Assembly (NCBI GenBank): GCA_937928085.1
Contig: CALFVU010000019.1
Coordinates: 1-34,429, forward strand
Source of the DNA: an uncultured bacterium
Lineage (GTDB): Bacteria > Spirochaetota > Leptospiria > Leptospirales > Leptonemataceae
Length of the DNA: 34,429 nt
Reading direction: 5' to 3'
The notes beneath the pieces are model-generated. The model did no database searches. It had not been told where the DNA came from and saw nothing but the letters and a program-made list of their open reading frames with translations. The translations under genes were made by a program, and so were the position numbers. This document shows, piece after piece, positions 26,138 to 34,428 of the stretch (position 1 is the stretch's first letter; every line of letters starts with the position of its first letter).

Positions 26138-27319
26138 ATGTTTTTTTATTCAAAAAAAGTATATTTTTTTTTCGTAATTTTTTTACTTTTTTGCAAACCC
26201 TCAATAACACAAGATAAAAATAATCCAGAACCAGCTATCATCCACGAAGATAAAGATATAACGTTATTAGGAAATATTTTAGCTGGTTTAATCAAACCAA
26301 AAACAAACTTAGAAAATTCAAAATGGAATTCGATTTTACAAAGTCCAGTTTATGAACAACATTATAAAGAAATGCAAGTTTCATGGAAAAAAACAGAAGA
26401 AGTACGATTACAAAAAATGAGAGAATGGGTAAGTCAAGAATTGAACATAGCTTGCAAAAAAGATCACCCTGTGTTTTATCCTTTTAGTGGTCCAGATGTT
26501 TTACATGTTCAAATTTTATTTCCCTGTGGAAACGATTATATCTTATTTGGTTTAGAACCACCCGGTCAGTTGCGAGAACTAAGTACACTCGTTACTATGA
26601 ATGAAAAACAATTAAAAGAATATTTTCATTATATACAACAAAGTTTGTATAGTAATTTACATTATTCATTTTTTCGAACGAATGATATGAAAATTGATTT
26701 TTTTGTAAAATTAGATGGTATTTCGGCTGTTTTACTCACTTTTTTAGTCTATAATCAAAATAAAATTGTAAGGGTTACAGATATATCTTTAATCGATGAA
26801 CACACAATTTTAGAAAACAAATCAATGAAAGGTATACCTGGTATTCGAGTTTATTATTTGGACAATCAAACTTTAAATTTAAAAAAAATTTCTTATTTTC
26901 AGATTGATGTTTCGAATACCAATTTAGAAAAACAACCCTTTTTTTTAAGTCATTTTAAAAAAACTTCTCCTTATCTTACGTTTTTAAAAGCTGCTTCGTA
27001 TCTTATGCATAGAGATACCTTTTCTACTATTCGAAATTTTATTTTGGATCATAGCATTTTGATTTTACAAGATGACTCAGGTATTCCTTTTAAGTATTTC
27101 CAAAAAGAAAAATGGCATCTTATCCTTTATGGTAATTACGTACAACCCATTCCTCTTTTTCGATCCCGATATCAGGATGATTTAAGAAAAATGTATCTTG
27201 ATAAAAATTCTGTGCGTCCTCTTCCTTTTGGAACTGGTTATCATTTTTACTCTGGCACATCAAATTTACTTTTAGCAATTGATAGACGTATTTTAAATGA
27301 AAATATAACGAATAATTAA
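26138..27319 (+). CDS. Exported protein of unknown function, possible lipoprotein
   Basis: A 393-residue protein not recognised as a known family. The N-terminus KKVYFFFVIFLLFCKP is a signal peptide; Cys19 after LLF could be a lipobox, but Phe at -1 is unusual, so secretion through signal peptidase I is the alternative. The mature part has a helical, charged section (residues 55-110, with KKTEEVRLQKMREWVSQEL) followed by mixed beta segments. Later residues LLAIDRRIL suggest a globular, soluble domain. It stands alone: divergent from the permease, and separated from the next gene by 434 bp holding a broken regulator. Confidence 0.7.
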   Translation: MFFYSKKVYFFFVIFLLFCKPSITQDKNNPEPAIIHEDKDITLLGNILAGLIKPKTNLENSKWNSILQSPVYEQHYKEMQVSWKKTEEVRLQKMREWVSQELNIACKKDHPVFYPFSGPDVLHVQILFPCGNDYILFGLEPPGQLRELSTLVTMNEKQLKEYFHYIQQSLYSNLHYSFFRTNDMKIDFFVKLDGISAVLLTFLVYNQNKIVRVTDISLIDEHTILENKSMKGIPGIRVYYLDNQTLNLKKISYFQIDVSNTNLEKQPFFLSHFKKTSPYLTFLKAASYLMHRDTFSTIRNFILDHSILILQDDSGIPFKYFQKEKWHLILYGNYVQPIPLFRSRYQDDLRKMYLDKNSVRPLPFGTGYHFYSGTSNLLLAIDRRILNENITNN

Positions 27320-27445
27320 AAAACCGATTATTTTTTTGATTTTACTTTTATATCAAAAACAAATTTAATTTTGTCAAATAGTAATTGTTTTTATTATTTT
27401 ATAATAAAATAAAAATGATTTTTTGAAAATAAATCTTGAATTCAT

Positions 27446-27471
27446 TAACTGGTTAGATGTCTAAACAGTTA
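27446..27471. promoter_or_regulatory. 26-bp near-palindrome, probable operator
   Basis: Two 12-base arms, TAACTGGTTAGA and TCTAAACAGTTA, flank TG with one mismatch per 12-bp arm. The right end touches the A of an ATG at 27471 that would begin the FadR-like reading frame. This is the layout expected of an autoregulatory GntR/FadR-type operator; half-site CTGGTT recalls the FadR half-site CTGGTC but the spacing is wider. Confidence 0.55.
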
Positions 27472-27709
27472 TGAAATTAAAAAAAAAAATTTAATCCAAA
27501 GAAATACTGTGACAAACTTACAAAGAACATTTGCCTTAAGAAAAGAACTTGCTTTAGAATGGAATGTTTCACGCCAAAAAATTCGAGAAGTTCTCATAAT
27601 CTTATAAAATCAGGGCTAGATACAAATCCAACATGGAAAGTATTCAAAAATGAATCACTTTTTAGAAAATGGAGGTTTAGAAATTTTAAGTTTTTTAGTA
27701 AAATCAGAT
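27471..27709 (+). pseudogene. Broken FadR/GntR-family regulator
   Basis: Frame at 27509 onward reads KELALEWNVSRQKIREVL, then TAA (27605-27607), NQG, TAG (27617-27619), then IQIQHGKYSKMNHFLENG and GLEILSFLVKSD. These match, in order and spacing, the winged-helix DNA-binding domain of FadR (ELSELIGVTRTTLREVL, then IQHGKPTKVNNFWE, then SGLNILETLARLD). Two nonsense codons interrupt it, the ATG at 27471 is out of frame unless one base is inserted in the run of 11 A at 27479-27489, and the whole C-terminal acyl-CoA-binding domain is gone. The next gene starts at 27754. The 434-bp gap at 27320-27753 holds this, the operator and otherwise only AT-rich sequence. Confidence 0.7.
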
Positions 27710-27753
27710 TTTAGAACTACCAAGAATTCATCAAAAACAATTAAGGAGTTAAT

Positions 27754-29430
27754 ATGGATTATAAAAATCAAAATCGATTGTGGAACGGATGGGGTAATTC
27801 CTATAATCCAAACTGGGTAAAGCTACAAAAAGAAGATTTAAAGAACAAACTTTTGAATTTTTTGAGCGTACATTTAAATAAAAAACAATCTCAATTGAAT
27901 TCAGAAACTCGAGAGAAACTTTTGTCTAAAATAGAAGATTCAAAAATATCTTTTTCGGAAGTACAAAATCATAAAGTTTTAAAAGAAATCATAAAATTTG
28001 ATCCAGAGATTCGTTTCGATTATTCTTTTGGTCAAAGTTTTCCGGATTGGATTCGATTTCGTACAGGTTGGGACATAAAAATTACGGATGCAGTGGCTTT
28101 TCCAAAAACAGTAGAAGAAATCCAAGCTATTTTTGAATTTTGTAAACAATATGACTATCGATGTATTCTTTATGGAGGAGGAACCAGTGTAGTAGGACAC
28201 ATATTACCGGAAAACGAAAAACCAACTATTACGGTGTCGATGGAAAAGATGAATCGTATAAAAGAAGTAAACAAAGTCAATTCTTATGCAATTATGGAAG
28301 CTGGAATTACTGGACTAGAAATCGAAGAAGGACTTCGTAATTATGGATATCGATTAGGTCATTATCCACAATCTTTTGAGTTAAGTACGCTCGGAGGTTG
28401 GATTGCTACAAGATCAAGCGGTCAACAAAGTCTCTATTATGGAAGAATTGAAGATCTATTCTTAGGGGGAAAAGTTCTTACACAAGATGGAATTTTAGAA
28501 ATTTATCCAAATCCTGCATCCTCTGCAGGACCTGATCTCAAACACATTATTTTAGGTTCGGAAGGTAGACTGGGTGTGATCGTGGAAGCGATTATGAAAA
28601 TTCGACCATTACCAGATGTAGAAGAATTTTATGGTTTATTTTTTAGGGATGTAAAACAAGCAATTGAATTCATCAAAAAAATTATAAATTTAAAAACAGC
28701 AATTTCTATGATTCGCTTAAGTTTTGCTGAAGAGACAAAAGTCAATTTAGAGATGGCTAAACATACAGGTCATAAAAAAGGAATTGAATTTTTAGAAACG
28801 TTACTAAATTTTAAAAAATTTCCTGATTCATTTTTAATGATGATTCTCGGTTTTACCGGTACAAAACACGAAGTTGAATTTTCAAAAAAAATAGCTTTTC
28901 GCATTGTAAAAGATTTGAAAGGATATGTAAATCTCTTTTTGTTTAGTAGAAAACTTGGAAATAGTTGGGAAAAACATCGCTTTTTTTCTCCTTACTTTCG
29001 AAATCTTTTATGGGAGATTGGATATGGAGTAGATACTCTAGAAACCTGCTTACCCTGGGATAAAATTTTAGATGCAAAAGAGAAAATTGAAAATGCAATT
29101 AAAACAGCTTCTGATAAGTTTAAAGAAAATGTTTTGACTTATACCCATTTGTCCCACGTATACATAAATGGATCTTCTTTGTATACTACTTTTATTTTTC
29201 CTTTAAAATCCAATCCGAAAGAAACATACGAAATGTGGAAAGAAATCAAGCAGTCAGCTTGTGATACCATTACAAGTTTAAAAGGAACAATAAGCCATCA
29301 ACATGGAGTGGGGAAGGATCATAAACCTTTTTTAATAAAAGAAAAGGGAGCTTTAGGCATACGCTGGATTGATCAAGTGATTCAGAATTCCGATCCAAAG
29401 CAAATTCTAAATAATAAAAATTTAGTTTAG
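27754..29430 (+). CDS. Alkylglycerone-phosphate (alkyl-DHAP) synthase-like FAD oxidase
   Basis: A 558-residue FAD-linked enzyme of the vanillyl-alcohol-oxidase fold. FAD contacts LYGGGTSVVGH (about 139-149), PQSFELSTLGGWIATRSSGQQ and PNPASSAGPDLKHIILGSEG are characteristic of alkyl-DHAP synthase, which swaps the acyl chain of acyl-DHAP for a fatty alcohol and makes the ether bond. The C-terminal GTISHQHGVGKDHKPFL contains the HHG-type active-site histidines and YTHLSHVYINGSSLY matches the substrate lid. AAGGAG (27743-27748) sets ATG 27754. glpD follows 9 nt later and could supply DHAP. A D-lactate/glycolate oxidase is the less likely alternative. Confidence 0.85.
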   Translation: MDYKNQNRLWNGWGNSYNPNWVKLQKEDLKNKLLNFLSVHLNKKQSQLNSETREKLLSKIEDSKISFSEVQNHKVLKEIIKFDPEIRFDYSFGQSFPDWIRFRTGWDIKITDAVAFPKTVEEIQAIFEFCKQYDYRCILYGGGTSVVGHILPENEKPTITVSMEKMNRIKEVNKVNSYAIMEAGITGLEIEEGLRNYGYRLGHYPQSFELSTLGGWIATRSSGQQSLYYGRIEDLFLGGKVLTQDGILEIYPNPASSAGPDLKHIILGSEGRLGVIVEAIMKIRPLPDVEEFYGLFFRDVKQAIEFIKKIINLKTAISMIRLSFAEETKVNLEMAKHTGHKKGIEFLETLLNFKKFPDSFLMMILGFTGTKHEVEFSKKIAFRIVKDLKGYVNLFLFSRKLGNSWEKHRFFSPYFRNLLWEIGYGVDTLETCLPWDKILDAKEKIENAIKTASDKFKENVLTYTHLSHVYINGSSLYTTFIFPLKSNPKETYEMWKEIKQSACDTITSLKGTISHQHGVGKDHKPFLIKEKGALGIRWIDQVIQNSDPKQILNNKNLV

Positions 29431-29439
29431 GAAAATAAA

Positions 29440-30993
29440 ATGAATCGAGAAAATCATTTAAAATTATTAGAAAAAAGTATTCAGGAAAATAACAACTTTG
29501 ATGTCATTATTATAGGAGGAGGAATTACAGGTGCTGGTATAGCTTTAGGATCAGCAGTTAATGGTTTAAAAACTTTACTTTTAGAAGCAAAGGATTTTGG
29601 TTATGGCACCTCTGGTAATTCTTCGAAATTAGTACATGGTGGCTTACGGTATTTACAACATGGAAAAATACATATTACTTACATAGCGGTTAAAGAAAGG
29701 GAGCGTCTGCTAAAAGAGTTGCCAAATTTGGTTTGGCCTATCCATTTTGTATTACCTTATTATCATACGAAACAAAAAATTTTATATTCTTTAGGTTTAT
29801 GGATGTATGATTTTTTTTCTTTTAAAAAAGATCATATGAATTTATCAAAAGAGGACTTAATTTCTCTTTTTCCTTACCTCAAAACTAAGGAGAAAACATT
29901 TAATAGAGAATATACATTACAAGGTGGTTATCTATATAAAGATGCCCAAACTGATGATAGCCGACTTGTAATTCGAACCTTAAAAGAAGCTGAACGTCAT
30001 CAAGCGATCATTCTAAATTATTTTCCAGTGAAACATTTACTTATAAAAAAAAATTATGTGGTAGGGGTTTGCGCCTATGATTCGCTAAAAAAGAAAGAAT
30101 ATTTTTTAAATGCAAAAGTAGTGATAAATGCCACAGGTCCTTATGTGGATGTATTTCGAGAGCAATTAGGATTAAAAAAAATCATAAGACCTTTGCGGGG
30201 TAGTCATATTGCTTTTTTGTCGGAAAAGATAAAAGTTCCTTGTGCAATAGGGTTTTCACATCCTGAAGATCAACGAAATGTATTCGTATTGCCCTGGTTT
30301 GGTTTAACTGTTGTAGGAACGACAGATCTTGATCATGATTTCAACTTAGGATTTGGTAAAAGTTCTATTTCAGAAATTACTCAAGAGGAAATTCAATATT
30401 TATTAAGGGCAATACGAAATCTTTTTCCTAATTTGCACTTATCAGAAAAAGATATTTATTGTACGTGGTCTGGAATTCGACCCGTGATTAGTGCGAATTT
30501 AAACAAACCACCTTCTAAAGAATCAAGAGATATTTATGTTGAATTTTATAAAAATCTTTTAACAGTAACTGGTGGAAAGTTAACTACGTTTCGATTTGAA
30601 GCAAAAAAAGCATTATCTCTTTTAAAAAAGATTTTCTCTATAAATACTTTTGATTTACCATTTACTACTGTAACGATCCAAGAATTGGAAAAAAAATTTA
30701 ACATAAGTCGATCGGATTTAATGAAAATTCAAGACATTGAACGTATTATTGGATTTTATGGGAAGGATGCTGAGAACATTATAGAAAGAATTTTAAAAAA
30801 TCCTACGATCATTTCTAAGTTTTTTATCTCTCATTCAGAAAATTGCCTTTACGAAGAAGAATTGATATATTCGATCAATAATGAATGGGTTGAGAATTGG
30901 GAAGATTTGGCGTATCATCGATATAGAATTGGATATACAAAAAAACAATTACTTCCTAAAATTGAGTCATTATACAATTTATACAAAACTTGA
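29440..30993 (+). CDS. glpD: Glycerol-3-phosphate dehydrogenase (FAD)
   Basis: Oxidises sn-glycerol 3-phosphate to DHAP at the inner membrane, passing electrons to quinone. Family blocks in order: IIGGGITGAGIALGSA (25-40, FAD), GTSGNSSKLVHGGLRYLQ, GGYLYKDAQTDDSRLVIRTL, VINATGPYVD, PLRGSHIAF, WFGLTVVGTTDLDHD, CTWSGIRPVIS and LLTVTGGKLTTFR. The 517 residues match aerobic GlpD. It sits between the alkyl-DHAP synthase-like gene and an FGGY kinase whose ribosome site overlaps its stop, so the three form an operon supplying and using DHAP. Confidence 0.95.
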   Translation: MNRENHLKLLEKSIQENNNFDVIIIGGGITGAGIALGSAVNGLKTLLLEAKDFGYGTSGNSSKLVHGGLRYLQHGKIHITYIAVKERERLLKELPNLVWPIHFVLPYYHTKQKILYSLGLWMYDFFSFKKDHMNLSKEDLISLFPYLKTKEKTFNREYTLQGGYLYKDAQTDDSRLVIRTLKEAERHQAIILNYFPVKHLLIKKNYVVGVCAYDSLKKKEYFLNAKVVINATGPYVDVFREQLGLKKIIRPLRGSHIAFLSEKIKVPCAIGFSHPEDQRNVFVLPWFGLTVVGTTDLDHDFNLGFGKSSISEITQEEIQYLLRAIRNLFPNLHLSEKDIYCTWSGIRPVISANLNKPPSKESRDIYVEFYKNLLTVTGGKLTTFRFEAKKALSLLKKIFSINTFDLPFTTVTIQELEKKFNISRSDLMKIQDIERIIGFYGKDAENIIERILKNPTIISKFFISHSENCLYEEELIYSINNEWVENWEDLAYHRYRIGYTKKQLLPKIESLYNLYKT

Positions 30994-30998
30994 GGGGG
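30992..30998 (+). promoter_or_regulatory. Shine-Dalgarno of the FGGY kinase
   Basis: GAGGGGG overlaps the glpD stop codon and lies 5 nt before ATG 31004. It shows that the reading frame extending back to 30881 inside glpD is not the real start. Confidence 0.75.
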
Positions 30999-31003
30999 CA
31001 AGA

Positions 31004-32545
31004 ATGAATCAAAATTTAATTTTGACTATAGATTGTGGAACTCAAAGTATTCGTGCAATTGTATTTGACATTAAAGGTAATTTAATAGAAAAAACAAAAG
31101 TTCCTTTAGAATATGAACATCCTTACCCCGGTTGGGGAGAACAAAAACCTGAATATTTTTGGGAAAAATTATGCGAAGCTACAAAAGACTTATGGGATAA
31201 AAATCCTACTCTTCGAGATCGAATTCTTGTTATTTCTTTAACTACGCAAAGAGGAACAGTCGTTAATGTGGATCGTAAAGGGCATTCTTTAAGACCTGCA
31301 ATTACTTGGTTTGACCAAAGACAAGTAGAAAAAATCAAACCTATCCCCTATTGGGATTGGATTTTCCGATTTATAGGAATGAAATCAACGATTGAATTTT
31401 TTCAAAAACAAATCGAAGCAGGCTGGATTTATCAAAATCAACCCGAAATATGGAATCAAACTTATAAATATTTATTACTATCAGGATATTTAACCTATAA
31501 ACTGACTGGAAAATTTGTAGATTCTATCGCCTCTCAGGTTGGCTATATTCCTTTTGATTATAAGAAACAAAAATGGGCATCTAAGTATGATTGGAAATGG
31601 AAATTAGTACCAATCACTTTAGAACAATTACCCGACTTGATAGAACCTGGTAAAATTATGGGAACTATTACAAAACAAACTGCACAAGAAACAGGAATAC
31701 CAGAAGGACTTCCTGTTGTGGCTGCAGGAGCTGATAAAGCTTGCGAAACTTTAGGTTGTGGTGTTGTTGATGATTCTTCTATTCATTTAAGTTTTGGAAC
31801 TACTGCAACTGTAAACGTCATCACCCCCAAGTATAAGGAAGCAATTCCATTGATTCCTCCTTATCCTTCTGTAATTCCAAAGCATTATACGATGGAAATT
31901 CAGATTTTTCGAGGTTTCTGGCTTATCACTTGGTTTAAAAATCAATTTGCCAATTCAGAAGAAATGGAAGCAAAGCAAAGAGATTGTAGTGTAGAAGAAA
32001 TTCTTGAACAAAGAATTCAACAAATTCCACCGGGATCTTTGGGTTTGATATTACAACCTTATTGGTCTCCTGGAATTCGTATTCCAGGACCAGAAGCGAA
32101 AGGTGCCATAATTGGTTTTTCAGATTGGCATAATAAATATCATTTATATCGTGCTATTTTGGAGGGGATTGCCTATTCTTTGAGGGAAGGAACTGAAAGA
32201 ATAGAAAAAAAACTAAAAAAGAAAATCCAAAGAGTTTGTGTGGGTGGTGGTGGTTCTAATAGTCAGATCGCTTTACAAATTACTGCTAATGTATTCAATC
32301 GTGTAATAGAAAAACCAAAAGTATCAGAGGCATCAGGATTGGGTGCAGCAATGATTGCCACATACGGAATGGGAGTATATCCAAATTTACAAGAAACGGT
32401 TCGAAATATGTATCAAAGAGGAAATCTAATCTATCCCGATCCTAAACATCATTATATGTATAATGAAATCTATCATAAAGTATATTCAAAAATTTATAAA
32501 AACTTAAAACCTTTATATAAAGAGCTTAGAAAAATAATTTCTTGA
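31004..32545 (+). CDS. FGGY-family sugar/polyol kinase, possibly glycerol kinase
   Basis: A 513-residue ATP-dependent kinase. The phosphate-1 loop TIDCGTQSIRAIVFDIKGNL (7-26), GWGEQKPEYFWEKLC, LTTQRGTVVNVDRKGHSLRP, ITWFDQRQ, AAGADKACETLGCG, HLSFGTTATVNVIT and GGGGSNSQIALQI mark the two actin-like halves. The WGEQ (the glycerol kinase counterpart is WVEH-like) and GTTATVN segments do not settle whether glycerol, xylulose or another polyol is the substrate. Between glpD and the following genes, glycerol is the natural guess (inference). It is coupled to the next gene (TGATG). Confidence 0.88.
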   Translation: MNQNLILTIDCGTQSIRAIVFDIKGNLIEKTKVPLEYEHPYPGWGEQKPEYFWEKLCEATKDLWDKNPTLRDRILVISLTTQRGTVVNVDRKGHSLRPAITWFDQRQVEKIKPIPYWDWIFRFIGMKSTIEFFQKQIEAGWIYQNQPEIWNQTYKYLLLSGYLTYKLTGKFVDSIASQVGYIPFDYKKQKWASKYDWKWKLVPITLEQLPDLIEPGKIMGTITKQTAQETGIPEGLPVVAAGADKACETLGCGVVDDSSIHLSFGTTATVNVITPKYKEAIPLIPPYPSVIPKHYTMEIQIFRGFWLITWFKNQFANSEEMEAKQRDCSVEEILEQRIQQIPPGSLGLILQPYWSPGIRIPGPEAKGAIIGFSDWHNKYHLYRAILEGIAYSLREGTERIEKKLKKKIQRVCVGGGGSNSQIALQITANVFNRVIEKPKVSEASGLGAAMIATYGMGVYPNLQETVRNMYQRGNLIYPDPKHHYMYNEIYHKVYSKIYKNLKPLYKELRKIIS

Positions 32546-33252
32546 TGAATTTTTCTTTTGAATGTTTATTATATCTTATGAGGCTTTCTATTTTTCTTTT
32601 CTTAATTTATTTCTTTTTGATTTTAATTTTTCCTGTTCGATCCTATTGGGATGTAAAAAAAATTTCTTTATTCGATAAACCTGTTTTGTATTCAACACAT
32701 TTCTTTTTAAAAGAGAAAGTACAGTTAGAAAATTGTTTTGACAAGAATATAGAAACTTCTTGTTATGAATTTTTCATAGAACCCAAAAATCAAAGTTTAG
32801 AAACCGAACTATACATTAAGCCTGTAGAAACTGCATTTGTGGTAGAATTATCACCTACTCATCATATGGGATACTATCCTCCCAAATCAAATCCTATTGA
32901 TGAGTTTTGGATTTATCTTAGAAGAGAAGATTTCAAATATAATGTACCAAAAAAAATACTATTAGTTTTTTATGAACAAAAATTATATCAGATTAATCAT
33001 GAATACAGATTTCCAGATCAACCAAAAAAAGTTTATGAGTTTCCTATTCACATTGAAAATCAAACGGGATGGCAAAGGTTTAAATTACCAGAACGAGTGA
33101 TTCCTCCGTCGAAAGGTTTTTCGGAAAATATATACCAAAGATGGGTAAAAATCATAGTAAAAGAAATTTACAAAAATAATCAATTGAATAAAATTTCTAT
33201 TTCTGAAATGTTTTTTAAAGATCAATTTTTTTATTCAGAACATGAAAATTGA
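32545..33252 (+). CDS. Membrane-anchored protein of unknown function
   Basis: A 235-residue protein starting at the ATG that shares one base with the kinase stop (TGATG); TTG 32542 is the upstream alternative. Residues 10-30 (LMRLSIFLFLIYFFLILIFP) form one hydrophobic helix, probably an uncleaved anchor or signal. The rest is a soluble beta-rich domain: the ENCFDKNIETSCYEF stretch resembles the start of discoidin/galactose-binding-like domains (NxFDGDxxTxW), but this is weak. The two Cys residues could pair. The downstream Nudix gene overlaps its end by 11 bp. I do not recognise a defined family. Confidence 0.65.
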   Translation: MNFSFECLLYLMRLSIFLFLIYFFLILIFPVRSYWDVKKISLFDKPVLYSTHFFLKEKVQLENCFDKNIETSCYEFFIEPKNQSLETELYIKPVETAFVVELSPTHHMGYYPPKSNPIDEFWIYLRREDFKYNVPKKILLVFYEQKLYQINHEYRFPDQPKKVYEFPIHIENQTGWQRFKLPERVIPPSKGFSENIYQRWVKIIVKEIYKNNQLNKISISEMFFKDQFFYSEHEN

Positions 33253-33892
33253 AAACATTCTATCTTTATTAAAAATCAAATTAAATGAAGAATTACCCAA
33301 AGAAAAAGCATGGTTAGAAATGAGCAGTCGTTTTGGAATTGAAGATTTATATCCAAAACATAATCATTACAAAGAAGCCTCTGTTTTGATATGTTTAGTC
33401 TTTGATAGTGAAAAAATCCTTGTTCCTTTTATCCAAAGACCAAAAGAGAAAGGACCTCATTCTAAGCAAATTGGTTTACCCGGTGGAAGTTATGATCAAT
33501 TTAAAGATTCACAGCTTATAAACACAGCCATAAGAGAAACTTATGAAGAAATAGGAGTAATTTTAGAAGAAAATCAAATTATAGGGAAACTATCTTCTTT
33601 ATATATACCAATAAGTAATTTTTTAGTCCATCCATTTGTTGGTTTCTTAGAAAAACCACCCAACTTTCAAGTAGATACAAAAGAAGTAGAGGAGTTATTG
33701 TTACTGCCTTTAGATGAATTTAAAAAACCAGATAATAAAAAATATCAAAAAGTAAAAATCTTTGATTCTCCACCTATTTGGATCGACGTACCTGCTTTTT
33801 GTATTTCCAATAAAATTATATGGGGAGCAACTGCAATGATTATGAATGAATTTCTGTATATCTATAATCAAATTGATATAGAAGCAATATAA
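33242..33892 (+). CDS. Nudix hydrolase, CoA pyrophosphatase type
   Basis: A 216-residue Nudix enzyme. VLICLVFDSEKILVPFIQRP (49-66) followed by GPHSKQIGLPGG fits the NuCoA motif of CoA diphosphatases (NudL/YeaB type), and GGSYDQFKDSQLINTAIRE then TYEEIGV is the Nudix box; REtYEEiG carries the metal-binding glutamates. As in that group, the first Glu of the box is replaced. It would cleave CoA or acyl-CoA to phosphopantetheine and 3',5'-ADP. It overlaps the preceding gene by 11 bp and is the last plus-strand gene of the operon. Confidence 0.85.
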   Translation: MKIENILSLLKIKLNEELPKEKAWLEMSSRFGIEDLYPKHNHYKEASVLICLVFDSEKILVPFIQRPKEKGPHSKQIGLPGGSYDQFKDSQLINTAIRETYEEIGVILEENQIIGKLSSLYIPISNFLVHPFVGFLEKPPNFQVDTKEVEELLLLPLDEFKKPDNKKYQKVKIFDSPPIWIDVPAFCISNKIIWGATAMIMNEFLYIYNQIDIEAI

Positions 33893-33957
33893 GTTCAAAT
33901 AGAAAAGTTTTAAAATTCAAGGTTTCAATGATAAGATGATAGAAATTTTTAAAAGTT

Positions 33958-34428
33958 TTATTGATCGTCCCAAAATATGATTTTGATCATATGATCCTGC
34001 CTTCTCCACCATGTCCTCACTACATAGTTATGTGTTAGTTGAGAAGGCATCTCAATTTCTCTCGAATGCATCTCTTCTTCTGTTAAGGGGATAAGGGGTG
34101 TTATTATTTCCTTTTGTTCTTCTATCAATTCCCATTCTAAAAATACACGTATGATGTAGCTTATGGAATATCCGGTGATTTCCTTTAGCTCTTTGTATTG
34201 TTTCCATAAACTTGGACTTATTGAATATAAAACTAGTTTTTTATACTTTGAATGTTTGGGTTGATATTGGGTTGTTGCAGTTCGTTTGAGGGGTGCGATT
34301 TTGTGTTGTAAGATGTTTTGTTTGTGTTTTTCGTATAAATATTCTAAAAACTGGTTGGTTTGATGTTTCGAGAGTCGTAAGAAATCTTTGTGGAGGTTTG
34401 TTAAAAGATTGATGCAAACTTTATGTTT
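33958..34428 (-). CDS. Partial protein, DUF1564-like (window edge)
   Basis: An uninterrupted minus-strand frame of 156 codons running off the right end of the window; the start is outside. Segments: HKVCINLLTNLHKDFLRLSK, then LKRTATTQYQPKHSKYKKLV, then PSLWKQYKELKEITGYSISY and IIRVFLEWELIEEQ, ending HNYVVRTWWRRQDHMIKII. Order and spacing (positively charged N-half, YQP, SxxW, GxS then LxxxE) resemble the Leptospira paralogous family DUF1564, function unknown. Codon choice differs from neighbours: many C-ending codons (CTC, CAC, AAC, ACC), possible foreign origin. Family call is by memory, not search. Confidence 0.5.
   Translation of the reverse strand, partial: KHKVCINLLTNLHKDFLRLSKHQTNQFLEYLYEKHKQNILQHKIAPLKRTATTQYQPKHSKYKKLVLYSISPSLWKQYKELKEITGYSISYIIRVFLEWELIEEQKEIITPLIPLTEEEMHSREIEMPSQLTHNYVVRTWWRRQDHMIKIIFWDDQ
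33985..34048. repeat. Palindrome and large inverted repeat inside the edge gene
   Basis: GATCATATGATC at 33985-33996 is a perfect 12-bp palindrome. Just right of it, arms GCCTTCTCCAC (33999-34009) and GTTGAGAAGGC (34038-34048) are complementary at 10 of 11 positions, with ACATAGTTATGT (34022-34033) forming an inner hairpin of its own. All lies in the 3' end of the partial minus-strand frame. Chance or structural function cannot be separated. Confidence 0.5.

Noticed and set aside
27391..27415. AT-only inverted repeat, possible terminator
   Set aside because: ATTTTAT/ATAAAAT arms contain no G or C, too weak for a rho-independent terminator in this composition.
28362..28370. TTATCCACA, a perfect DnaA box
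   Set aside because: Single copy inside the alkyl-DHAP synthase-like coding sequence and far from dnaA; one box is expected by chance. A near-box, TTTTCCACA at 23810-23818, is also alone, inside rpmG.
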